The notes beneath the pieces were generated by a model. The model was given only the letters and a program-made list of their open reading frames with translations, had not been told where the DNA came from and did no database searches. The position numbers and the translations under genes are program-made. DNA of 64,000 bases from Bursaphelenchus xylophilus (Eukaryota > Nematoda > Chromadorea > Rhabditida > Aphelenchoididae): positions 1,550,001 to 1,614,000 of the forward strand of contig CAJFCV020000003.1 in NCBI GenBank assembly GCA_904066235.2, given 5' to 3'. This document shows positions 1 through 10,900 of the stretch, in pieces (positions within the stretch are counted from its first letter, which is position 1; the number at the start of each line of letters is the position of its first letter).

Positions 1-830
1 ATTTCACCCAAATATGTCAAATCTTACCTTGAACGAAGCCTTGTGATCCCGGCTACAAAATTGTGCGATATTGTGAAATTTTGTTGTTGTTTACGTTTTC
101 TATGGACTTTGGACTCTACCCCTCTCGAAAACGACATTATTTGTGTGACAACCTAATATCTCGCCTTGTGACAGTCGCATCAAGTCTTCAGCCGTGGCTC
201 GTCGTCACAAACCAATGATGGGCGATTTCGAGGCGCGACAAATCCATATTATGTGTTTTCCCGACAGAATGATCAAACAATTTTTGAAAATTTTTTGTAA
301 TCTTTGCGTCGCAAAAATTTATGTTTTCTTTAGCTAAACTAAAATTGTGACTACGACTTTCTTTCTTGAATAAGGAAATGACACTGCGCCAAAAATGGAG
401 ATCTTGTTTGTCATGCGCACTCCGCAAAACATCCTGTTTGAAACGGATAAACATGTAGTGCACAAGATTTTTGAACGCGCAGATTCAGCCCTAGGCCTAA
501 CACAACAAGTTTTTTTTGACTTTTGCTAGAAAATACCGAGTTCAATTTTGATCATTTTCAAGACCAACCTCAATACTGCTTTAATTCAAAGTTCAAGTTC
601 GACCTTTAGACATTGAAGCCCTCTATTATTCAAATCTATGTTCGAACAGGGTTTTTTGGGTCTTATCTTTTTTAATTTGTGCACAAACTTATCCATCAAC
701 AAAGTTCAACTTGACCTTAAACTGCAATTCAACGTTCAAGTTTTTTTTTTCAACTTGGTGGGTTTGGGAACTTTAACATAAATTTGCCTTTTTTGGAGCC
801 CGGTCCAAAAAGATTTTTTGACCACAGAGT
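1..830. other. Repeat-derived non-coding DNA
   Basis: No gene is supported. About 150-270 matches the right half of the CTGTCGGGAAAATAATG palindrome family (the GTGGATTTGTCGCGCC subtype), degraded at its end. The rest is A/T-rich and has only short open frames that show no family resemblance. Confidence 0.5.
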
Positions 831-1270
831 AGGCATGGCTCCGGGCCGGGCTTTGCAAAATTTTGCGGCCCGGGCCGGGCCGACTAATTTCTCGGCCCGT
901 CCCCGGGCTTTGATTTTTAGGCCCGGGCCGGCCCGGTTTTTTTGAAATCTGCGGTTTGCCCGGAAAAAAGGAAAAATAAACTTTTTCGACAGAATTTTTT
1001 ATTTTTTCGAACACACTGCTGATAGCGAACATAAGGTGACCTTATGTACCTAGGTTTTGCTAAATTTTTCTTTACATTTTGCGAAAATTTGCCATAATTT
1101 TCCTTTCATTTCCCGCTTTCTTTCTTTCCAACCTAGTATAAAAATTTTCCGGGCCGAACCGGGCCGGGCTTTCCAAATTTTCGAAGCCCGGGCCCGGGCC
1201 GGGCTTGGAGATTTCAGCCCGGGCCTGCGGCCCGGGCCGAGCCGGGCTGGCCCGGTTTGCAGCCATGGTT
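831..1270. mobile_element. GC-rich MULE-like non-autonomous element, copy 1
   Basis: The terminal inverted repeat begins about TAGGCATGGCTCCGGG and ends AGCCATGGTT. Both arms are runs of GGCCCGGGCC type. The 9-bp sequence ACCACAGAG lies directly before (822-830) and after (1271-1279) the element, which I read as a target-site duplication. A 9-bp duplication with long inverted ends fits Mutator-like elements. There is no transposase frame inside. A second copy lies at 37846-38518 and a fragment at about 32180-32371. Superfamily assignment is inference; P and hAT elements make 8-bp duplications. Confidence 0.75.
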
Positions 1271-1851
1271 ACCACAGAGGGTACCTCCCTCTTGTGCTTC
1301 CTGCCCCTTCCCTGCCCTAGAGCTATACCCCAGCTATTGCCCAATTACCTCCACCTCCCCTGCCTTATGCCCTGGGCTAATCTTTGCTCCGCCGCTTCTC
1401 CCAACTGCACCCAAAATCCGCTCGAATTCATAAATTCAAATGAACAACGTGGCGTCTCGGGAAAAAAGTGTCGACGTAGTCGGCTGATGAAAGCCGATAA
1501 TAAACGCCCTCTCTGCCCGAAATTTTGAGGGAAATGAAACTTTTTTTAATAAAACGCGACGGGATTTGTAGACCGAAAAGTAATCTCGCATCGTAGCGTG
1601 GCAAAAAGATAAATTTGTTGGTGTGTGTTGTTAGTCACTTGTTTTGAAAGTGTTTTCTATAGTTCAGATTTACGGGGGATTTTGTTGATCTTCCCACAAC
1701 GTGGATTGGATTTTGTGATCGAACGGGAAGTGCTCAAAGCTCGCGTGTTCTGAAAATTGCGTAGTTTTTAAAAGGATAGTACAGCTACTTTTTAATCACG
1801 CTTTTTACGGATTGGGGTACGAAATATGCAGAAAAGAACCTTGCTTGTTGT

Positions 1852-2000
1852 GTCAGTCTGTCGGGAAAATAATGAGCGCTCTGTCACATCCAAACTCGCC
1901 GATAAAATAAATTGTGTCGCGGCAAAATCAAACTCTACTTCATTTCAGCGACGTAATCTACGCAGCGACATTGCGCTGATTATTTTTCCGACGGACCGAT
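1852..2000. repeat. CTGTCGGGAAAATAATG-family palindrome
   Basis: A ~150-bp imperfect inverted repeat. It starts CAGTCTGTCGGGAAAATAATG, and the right end is the diverged complement (ATTATTTTTCCGACGGACCG). Both arms carry the GTCGC...GCGAC core of the subtype with GAGCGCTCTGTCGC. It belongs to the commonest small repeat family in this window (more than 15 full or partial copies). A second, more diverged copy is at about 2903-3062. Confidence 0.75.
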
Positions 2001-2333
2001 AGTTATAGACGTGTCTTGTCTGATCGACTCTTTTCTTTACTGAGCCTTTATTAAACTCAGAGATGTTGTACGCTTTGCTGACATTCTAGATGCATACTAA
2101 TACATATTTTTTGCTATTTTGATGACTTTGTTTTCCCGGCATGACACACAAAAAACCTTTTTTTAACATTTCATGTCTCCAGCCGTATAGTGCGCGATTC
2201 ATAAAGTGGCTGTACTGGCTCTTTCAGTAAGGTACTATGGAGTTTTCGCGACTCGATATTATATGTGGCTTGTTTTTCTACTCGAAATTTGAAGCGAATC
2301 GTTCATCCCATTAAAAATCGGTTTACTCTTAAA

Positions 2334-2790
2334 CTTACAGGGGAAGTACCCCAAGTGCGACGCTCAGATTTTGACGAAACTTGGCACAAATTTAGAATAG
2401 ATTTTTCTAAGACACATGCGAGAATCCTATCTCGCGCTTTGCAGAAACAACCGAAATTTTTAGATCGATAGTCGGCAAAAAATTTACACTTTTTGCCGAA
2501 TTTCGGCACGAAAAGTTTCATACCTATTTCTACCGTAAAGGATAATTTTTCTACAAAAAATAAAATTTTTCCGAACAAAACTGCCAAAGTTATGGCCAAA
2601 AAACGTTTTTTTCTCTGACCGCTCTCCACGTTTCGCGTACTCTCTCGGCGACAAAAACAGTTCCATATCTCGGTGGCGCTTGCAAAGCGCGAGCTAAAGC
2701 TTTCAGGAATCGATATTCAGTTCATGCCCGACGCGTGTGCAAAATTTAAAGAAAATCTGAGCGTCGCACTTGGGGTACTTCCCTTGTTAG
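2334..2790. mobile_element. GACGCTCAG-family inverted-repeat element, copy 1
   Basis: A ~457-bp element with ends CTTACAGGGGAAGTACCCCA and the complement TGGGGTACTTCCC. Next inward on both sides is GTGCGACGCTCAGATTTT. Interior landmarks repeated in other copies are CTCGCGCTTTGCAG, TCTCTCGGCG and ATATCTCGG. No coding capacity is seen. Other copies: about 29508-29957, 44393-44841, 46084-47396 (interrupted), 51540-51989, 37774-38923 (interrupted) and several degenerate ones. Confidence 0.75.
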
Positions 2791-4590
2791 AAAAAGTCAT
2801 GAGAATTTTCCGCCTCTTCGCAACGTAGATTTTGTGCGATAATCGATAAAGCGATGAATCTCAAACTTTTTTTTAACGAGTTGTAGTTTTAGGCCGTCTT
2901 AGGCAGTCTGTAAGTAAGTAAAATAATAAGCGCAATGCCGCATCGAAAATCGCATCACCGCCGACAAAATGAATAGTGTCGTGGGAAAAATCGAATTGCT
3001 TTTCACTTTAGCGGCGCGATCAGCGTGGCGCCATTGTGCTTACTATTGTACCGACCTACTGGTATCATTACTCATCTTTTAGGCGTGTTCTCATTTTTTA
3101 TCACCATCGTTTCAAATTTGTCGCTTGGAAAAAGAGAATGTAGTCTTCCATAAAGTTTTAAATGTCTGTAAAAAAGGTGTTTGAAGAGGAACCGCATAAA
3201 TACATAATCATAATTGTGGGATTAGTCACTCGGAGGAGATCGATGAAACATCCAAAAAATTGATCTTTAAATTCATCTTTTTTTTATTTTTGTCTTACTA
3301 TTTATTTGTTGAAATCTGGTTTATTATTTTACAAGGATTTTTTAAACACTTTTTTTCGATTTTATTTTATATTTTGGTAAAAGTTCCGTATTTTGGTCAC
3401 AACTTATAACCTTGCGGAAACTGGTCGGAATTAGCCCAAATTTATCGTTGTCAATGCCCGGACAGTGGATTTAGTTAGTGAGGTACCTTCTTTTTTACGT
3501 GCCACCTTACCCTTCAAAAGCGGCTGCAGCCTGTGATTTTACACTTTATACGATGAAACATGTCCGGAACCAAATTTATTGCCTCCGTATGGAACTAAAT
3601 GAGTCGTCACAGCCTTCGTAGGTACCCTTAAAACTATAAAGCTATTATAGTAATTAAGTGCCAGCTAGGTCGAAGCGTTTTTTCCTAACTTTAGTGCCCA
3701 AGCTTGGGCGCAGTTCGCGGAGTACCTTTGTTGTGGCCAAAATAAGGAACTTTTCCCATATTTTTCCGTAAAAATTATTACTCAGTATCAAGTTGCCATT
3801 CGGCCTTTAAAAATTTTTTTAGTTAAAGAGAAATTTGATTCAAACAGCCTCAAAAGGGATTTTTAACATTTTCTACTTGTAAATATAGTAGTCAGATCAA
3901 AAGAATATTTTTTTATAAATTTGCCATTATAAATCATAAAAAATCACAAGCCTTTTTATGTTCTCGGACCGTTTCAAAACCTCGGAATTTTTAATCGGAA
4001 TCACAAAATTTCATTTCATTCGGCTTCAAAGCTTCGTTACTGGTCTGTTTTTGCTCTGATTTTTTTTTATTTTAGGAATCAAACTTTATAAAAATTTTTT
4101 GAAAAAATGTTTTTTTTTGCAATTTTTTGATTTTTTTTTATTTTTTTAAAATTAAAACAAATATTTTTTTTGCAATTTTTGATTTTTTTCGATTTTTTTT
4201 TATTTTTTTGATTAAAAAAATTTTTTGGTTGTATTTTTTAAATTTTTTTTAAAAATCGCTAAAAAATTGCAAAATTATTTTTTCCAACATCTTCAAAAAT
4301 TTTCATAATTTTTTCCACACAATGCGAAGGATTTTTGTTTATTCGCAGCTGTTTTTTGTTTGTTTAGGACAACCTTTCCTTCCGTAAGGGCGTTTCAATC
4401 GCAAGTTGGATTAATTTTTTTTGGTCTTTCTATTTTTTCTAAGCTCGGAAGTTGTTTTTGCCATCTGAATTGGCATCAATTTCATCTAAAATTGATGATT
4501 TTTGTTTCAAAAAAATAAATTTTTTTTTAAATTTACCGACTTTTTACCCAATTTTCTCATTTTTCCTAAAAAAAATTTTTTTTTAAAATC

Positions 4591-4600
4591 AATTTTTCAG
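4591..4600 (+). promoter_or_regulatory. Candidate splice-leader or 3' splice acceptor before the transporter start
   Basis: AATTTTTCAG matches the nematode acceptor consensus and lies 36 bases before the chosen ATG at 4637. It could be a trans-splicing site, or the end of an intron from an unseen 5' exon. An in-frame upstream ATG at 4502 exists, but the DNA between is T-rich and not protein-like. Confidence 0.45.
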
Positions 4601-4636
4601 AATGATAAATTCTCAAATGCCCCAATCCCAGCATCT

Positions 4637-7611
4637 ATGACCCGTTTACAAGATGAATTGCTCCGTCGTAAGCCCTCATTTGCCGAAGTTGAGCCTTTGT
4701 ACAAAAATTTCGAGGACTTTGTCATCTCGCCCTCGAAATCCGAGGATTTGGACACCTCAATATGGCCAAGACTCCGTCTTTTTGCCGTCGTCCTCAGCAT
4801 AGGTGCCGGATCCATGTTTTTGGTAGCCTTAGACAGCGTTGTGGACAACTTATTGCCTGCCGCGAAGCCGTTTTTGGAGCGAAAATACGGTTCGGCCGAA
4901 GCGGCAGATATGGCCTGGGAGTGGATTGTGTCGTCGAGAATTTACGGGCTGGCCATTGGATCACTCTTATCGATCCTGATTTCCAATCAGCCTTCCCGAA
5001 AATCCCCGCTGATTACCGCAATGTCCATTAATTTTGTGGGCGGAGCCTTGTCGGGGCTGGTTACAATCACCAAATATGGAGTGGTAATCTCGTGTCTTGG
5101 CCGGTTTTTGAATGGAATTGGCTCAGGGATTATTCAAGTGATCGGGTCGGCCATGATTGCGGAGATTTCGCCGATTAGCGCAAGGGGAACAATGCTCGCA
5201 ACTTTGGTAAGTATAAGTAATATAATGGGAAATTGAGAGTTAATTATAGGTTAATTAACTGCTAATTAACTTTTAAACTTAATTTTTAATCCTTTCATTT
5301 AGAAATTTCCAATTTTTTCGCTGTTTTTAAGACCTTTTTGATCGAGGGTAAGACTTGACCCATTTTTAAAAAAATGGAAAGGTATCCAAATTTTGATGAT
5401 ACTTTTTTCTTGAAATTTTTCGTAGTCTTCCACTATTATAATTGTTTTTAGAAAAATTCCATTTTTACCAATTTAGGGTCAAGTCTTCCCCTCAATTTCC
5501 GATCTCAAAACTAACCTCTGTTTTTATTTTCAGACAGTCTGGGCATGCATTGGCGAACTAACTGGGATGGTTCTCGGCCTTGACACACTGCTTGGCACGC
5601 CGCGCTTGTGGAATTTGGCGCTTGTCGCACCAAGTCTTCTAATCCTGCCAGCCGTTTTTTGTATTTACTGCTCACCGGATTCGCCTCGGGCGCTTTTGTT
5701 GAATGGTGACAAAGAAGGCTCTCAACAGGCGTTGGAGTTCTATCAGGTAACAATTTCAACGGCTTTTCTGGCTGTCAGTTATGTGTTTAGTGGAAAAATA
5801 AATTTTGAGTCAAGTGTTTCTTTCGGTATTACTATCCATGGCCACGTAAAATTTATTTTGGAGAAGCTGTATTTTACTTGATTTTTTATTGTAGAGTATC
5901 TCCCTTTTCATTTTTGGCCTCGGAGAAACAGTTGACTCAGTTTTGAGTCAAGTCTTCCTCATACCAAAAGTGTCAAAAATTAACATTCAAAATTGGATTT
6001 TTAGTATTCCGATGAATGGAAGAGCTCGTTGGAAGACTATATGAACGATATTGGGGCAGAGGCGGACATTGAGGACAAATCAAAACTGATTCGAAAAGAT
6101 CCTTGCAACGGAACTCTTTGGCCAATGATAAAACAACGATTCAGCTCTGGAAATTTCGTCAGACCATTTCTTTTGGGCGCTTTTATCTTGACATTCGTCC
6201 ATTTGGACGATTGGGTAAGCTAATCTTACCTTTTTTACGAAGTGATAAACTTGACTCATGAGTCAAGTGTCTCCTTCATATATTTTGGCCCTAATTGTCT
6301 CCGAATTTCAGCTGTGGATATCATATTCAACACAGGTCTTCGAAAACATTGGGTTGAACGCAAGAGCTGCCACTCGCGCGTCACTGATGATTTCTTTCCC
6401 TCAGGCAGTTATAAGTATCTTCGCGTTGTTCGTTTTCGATGATTTCTCCCGCAAAGTGTTGATCGTACTGCCAACAATTGTGAGTATTCTCTGCTCGGTG
6501 CTGGTTATAATGGGTATAAAACGAGGTAGGTGATTTTTGAATGTGAGGGAAACACTTGACTCAACTGTTTTTTTTTGTGAGAGAAAGACTTGACACATTT
6601 TGCGATTTTTGAGGACAGGGAGTAAATTCAATTGTTATATGATATTTACGATCATAGCTAAAACAGTTGACTCATTTTTCGGCCAGAAAGAAAGACTTGA
6701 CACATCGTCGAGTCAAGTCTTTCCCTCACTGGAAGATCTCAAAATAATCTTCAAATTCAACTTCAGGTAGTCTTTTTGGCATCTGGCCTCTCTACTTGGC
6801 CATTCCAATCCTGGCAGCTACGGATTTATCGGCTGCTGCAGTGACCAGTGAAGCCGCTTATACCGTAGTTCCCGAACTTTTTGCCCAGAAAGATCGAGTT
6901 TTGGGCACCGCGATCATTGGAATCCTCCAAAACGTCCTTGGCGGCCTTCTGACTACGACAGCATTGTCGATTGTAAATACGTATGGGACACAGTTCGTTT
7001 TGGGGCCGTTCTTGTTGATGAACATGGTGTATATATCCGGAATTTGGTGGTATCTTCCCGAAACGAATGGAATTTCGGCAACGGTAAGGGTGGGAAGAGA
7101 AGTAGAATCGGTTATTTTCACAAAAAAATTGTTATGAGTCAAGTTTTCTTGAAGATTAGAAAATGGGTCAAGTGTTCCTCTTTTTGCAAAATTGGGTCAA
7201 GTATTACTCTCAAGTCAAAAAATGGGCCTTGATGAGGCTAGTTTTTTCTTTCACCACAAAACGGGTCATGTGTTCCGCTTTTACCACAAATGAGTCAAGT
7301 GTTCCCCTTAAACCAAAAATGGGTCAACTGTTTCTCTTAGAATTTTTATAACGTCCTCTCGTAAATGCTGATGCAAAAATAATACCTACTGTATAATTTT
7401 TCAGGCAATAGCGCTGCATTTCCGCAACGACCTCCCATCCCTTCGCAACTCCCCCAACTTCCGCAAGGTCCGCTCATTCCTTGGCTTCTTCTACGGCCGC
7501 CATCGACTGGTGAATATCCTCGTCCTGCTCACTCAAATCCTCGTCATCAGCGCGTGTCTCTACGGCTGCGGCCTTCTTTTCGTCACGGGTTTTCGGTTTA
7601 TTTTTGCTTGA
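4637..7611 (+). CDS. MFS sugar transporter (SLC2/GLUT-like), six exons
   Basis: A 576-residue multi-pass membrane transporter predicted to move a sugar or similar small solute. Exons: 4637-5206, 5534-5746, 6005-6214, 6312-6525, 6767-7083, 7405-7611. All junctions are GT-AG and keep phase. Family signatures seen: GRFLNGIGSG near residue 154 and EISPISARGTM near 175 (sugar-transporter GRxxxGxGxG and ExSPxxxRG), SPDSPRALL near 237 (the PESPR position after TM6), and LPETNG near 500 (the PETKG motif after TM12). Several long hydrophobic segments lie between. The ~45-residue N-terminus is hydrophilic. AATAAA lies at 7653-7658. Substrate cannot be told from sequence. Every intron carries an AP-1-like repeated motif (see findings). 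Convergent with the next gene. Confidence 0.88.
5207..7404. repeat. TGAGTCAAG/TCTTCCC motif cluster in the transporter introns
   Basis: All five introns (5207-5533, 5747-6004, 6215-6311, 6526-6766, 7084-7404) contain forms of TGAGTCAAGTCTTTCCC or its complement. Direct examples are near 5475, 5816, 5946, 6260, 6711, 7136 and 7291; inverted ones near 5349, 6550, 6585 and 6693. The last intron has at least five. Another inverted pair lies just past the gene at 7754-7795. The core TGAGTCA/TGACTCA equals the AP-1/bZIP site, but binding is inference. Confidence 0.7.
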
Positions 7612-7934
7612 AATGAATCAAATTGACTTTGTAAGTAGTAACTAGACTGTAAAATAAAAATTTCTAGACTCTAAATAAGGTTACAATCAAGTTGAGCGGC
7701 GTTTCGGGAGACATGAGATATTCGCGAAAGAATAAGGGTAAAATCGGCAGAGGGGAAGACTTGACTCAAAAATGAGTCAAGTCTTCCGTTCTGCGAAAAA
7801 ATGTTAGAAAAATTGGGAAATAAAACTAGTAATGAAGACTAGGTTAATTAAGACTAGTAAAAACTGATTTGTGACAATTTTTGAACAGGCACTCATATTG
7901 AAAATGGAAGGACAATGTGTGAAAACGATGAAAA
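7612..7934. other. Convergent intergenic space
   Basis: A 323-bp gap between the 3' ends of the transporter (+) and the SMP-C2-C1 gene (-). It contains the transporter AATAAA at 7653-7658 and a perfect-looking inverted pair of the GACTTGACTCA motif near 7763-7790. Confidence 0.6.
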
Positions 7935-10900
7935 TTACAAATTTTCGCCGGAAATGAATTCTTCTACACGGAACCGGCTCAGCATCTCTTCCCAATCGAC
8001 GTCTTGCACACTAAAAACAATGATTTATTCGTTGATAGGTATTTATATTATACTTGACATCAAAACTTTTTATCAACCTTTGGTCTCGCAACGAAGTTTG
8101 GCATTGTGTTTCAGCTTTAATTTTTGTTGGAAAAAAGATTTTTCTTTTGAAGAAACTGAAATTTCGCTCGTATTTTACAAAAAACGCAAATTTTTGGTCC
8201 CGCCACGAAAGTTTGGCATTCTGTTTTAACCTCGTTTTTCATTCGGAAACTGTCTAAAAAGCAATATGAAGATAAGCTTACATAAATTTACTGCTGATGG
8301 TGGGTGTTGGACACGGCTTTACGGTGTGTTCATGACAGTTCTTATGGCAGACAAGCCGACAATCTCGGCATTGATAGGCCTGTTTCATAAAGGTGGACGA
8401 GATTTTTCGTTGACACACATTGCAGGTTACAGTGCTAAAAATATTGTTTTAAAAAGATGTAAATAAAAATTTCAAGCTTACCCTTTCGTTTTCACCGCCA
8501 CAAACGTATGTTCGTTGTGAATGTGCAACTTTTTGCCGCGTTTCAAAAATTTGATCGCTACCAGGTCGGGGAGAATCTCATGGGGAATAAAGTAGTATCT
8601 GAAAACTCATTTTTAGTCATTTTGAGTAGACTTTTTTGAAGACGAAATGTCAAACCGTGTAAATATTGATTTTTAGGACGAAATGTCAACTTTCTAAAAA
8701 GGCCATAAATTTGATGAAAAAATTTGTTTCCATGATTTTTCAGTGTTTTTCGACGAAATCCCAAAGGTCTAAAACTTATTGATTTTTAGGACGAAATGTC
8801 AATTTTTGAAAATTATCGATTTTAATAAAAATTGAGTAATTATAACAAATTTAACAGGAAACACAATGATAACCGTATTTTAAACAAAAAACATTGCAGT
8901 TTTAGTAAGGAAAACTCACTTTTTCTCTCGCTGATCCGGCTCTCCGAGCTCTAAAATAAGTTGAGAAGGAGTGGTTGGCTCCTTCTTGACTGGCGATGGA
9001 CTTGGCTCATAGTGATCTCCGGTGTCTGCTCTGGCTGAAAATGTCGGACCTACAGCCATTTTATACTTTGGATAAGAAAAACAGAAATTTTGGCCAAATT
9101 AGAAAAAGTTAAATTTGAAAATCGCCTAAGGGCAATTAAAGAAAACTCAAACTTTTTAAAAAAATATGGGCCATATATGCCCCAGAAAAGCGATTTTTGC
9201 AAATTCTGGACCGTTAACTTGCAAGATATGGGCGAAAAAAATAATTTCACGACCTTCTGAACCGCCCATACTTTTTTCAATGTTTTGCTTAATATAGCCC
9301 TTATATGCAATGTTTTTTTGTCAAAACTTACAAAGCCGTCTGACTTGTCGTGTTTGCGATGGATCTCGGCTAGGCGGAAGACTTTGCATGGCCTCTTCTA
9401 ACTGGGGGTTTTGATCGTCCAAACTTCTGGCTCTTTTCTTGGACGCTCTTTTTCCTCCGGTTAATCGGTCCTTCAACTCTTCAAAGAATGACCGCTCACG
9501 TTTTCTACCGCTCTTCTTCGCTCGATCTCGCCCTGAAAGCATGAGGATAACAGCCAAAGCCCTCAGGGAGTTTTTATTAAAAAATAAAAAGATTTTTTTT
9601 TCTATTTTTTGGTATTTTTTGTCTTTAAACAGTGTAAAAAGCAGTTCTTAATCCAAGAAAAAAAAATTACCAAGTGTTTATAACTTTTTACTACAAAAAA
9701 AACTCTTGAAAAAAAGATTAGCAGCGAGTGGTTTCGATCCACCGACCTCTGGGTTATGGGCCCAGCACGCTTCCACTGCGCCACGCTGCTCACGCTCGGC
9801 GCTCTCTTCGTTTCCTCTTTTATTCGAAAGGGACAAAAAAGAGAGCGCCTCGCTTGTTCAGAAGCTTTTTTCCAAGTAAAAAAAAGAGTAGTAATTTCGC
9901 AACTTTTTAGGAGAAAAATATTGTTAGATAAAAAAAAGAGATGAGGAATTCAAAACTTGCGTTACTTTTTGATTTTTCAAAAGTTTTTGGGCAGTTTCAG
10001 CTATAAAACAGCACAAAATAGAAGAGAATTTTAAATTTGATAACGAATATGGAAGAAGAATTTTTTCTAAACAACTCTAAAATAAATTACACTGCTTATA
10101 ATACTCTATTATTGCAAAAAACCCCAAAAAATCCTGTTATTTTTCTCGAAAATTACGAAACTTCAAGAGTCCCTTCAGAAAGTTTCAAATGCAAATTGGA
10201 GATTCAAAAAATGTCACCATATGTGCCGGATATAAAAAATTTATCGCATTTTCTGATTAATAGTGGATTTTTGGGGGCGAAAATACATAAATGTAAAAAA
10301 AATTTTAGTCATCAAAAATTGAAAAAAAAATTTTTTTTGATTTATGAAAAAGAAGATGGAATAAGCGTATTTTACAAGTCTTAAATAAAGCGAAATTATA
10401 AAAAATGTAACAAAAAAATCAATTTTTTTTAATTAAAAGTTGAAAAAATCTTTTTTTTTTATACTTATCAAAAAGAAGATGCATTATTCGTATTTTACAA
10501 GCCTAAAATAAAAGAAAATCAAAAAAAAAAATATATTATAGAAAAACCAAAAAAATTTTTTTAAATCAAAAAAAAATTAAAAAAAAAATTTTTTTTCTCA
10601 CCTCTCCGCTCATCCTCCAGTCCCTGGCTAGTCTCTCGCGACCTATCAATCAATGGCTGATTCTCATCGTTGCTCCAATTCCGTTGCAGCCCCAATTCCT
10701 GCGGCTGATCCGCCACTCTCACCGATCCTCTCAAGCCGCCCCGACTCAACGGCTCTTTATGCGGCCGATCCACCAGCTCGGTCAAGTCTTTACCGCTTTC
10801 GGTGAGGTTCGGAGAGACTTGAGAGCCTGTTGTTTCGGCGAGATTTTCGGTCTGGATCGACTGGAAGAGCGGGCTCTCCTTGAATTGTTGGGACAGAGCG

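Larger units (their letters stand above)
1271..4500. other. Gene-free stretch with repeat copies
   Basis: It holds two CTGTCGGGAAAATAATG-family palindromes, a GACGCTCAG-family element (listed separately) and one isolated TTTATACGATGAAACATG motif near 3548. From about 4050 to 4330 the DNA is dense T runs. No coding region is supported. Confidence 0.5.

Noticed and set aside
736..1528. Frames rich in Pro, Gly, Ala and Arg near 1 kb
   Set aside because: They lie on the GC-rich inverted arms of the element at 831-1270 and its flank; composition explains them.
4502..4636. Upstream ATG for the sugar transporter
   Set aside because: The segment is Phe/Lys-rich from T/A runs and contains a strong acceptor at 4600; ATG 4637 is preferred.
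8278..8280. TAA as the end of the SMP-C2-C1 protein
   Set aside because: It lies inside a strong donor (AT|GTAAGC); splicing to 8010 keeps phase and gives a natural C-terminus.
8266..8466. Plus-strand 66-codon frame
   Set aside because: Antisense to the C1 zinc-finger exon, which has full phase and ligand support.
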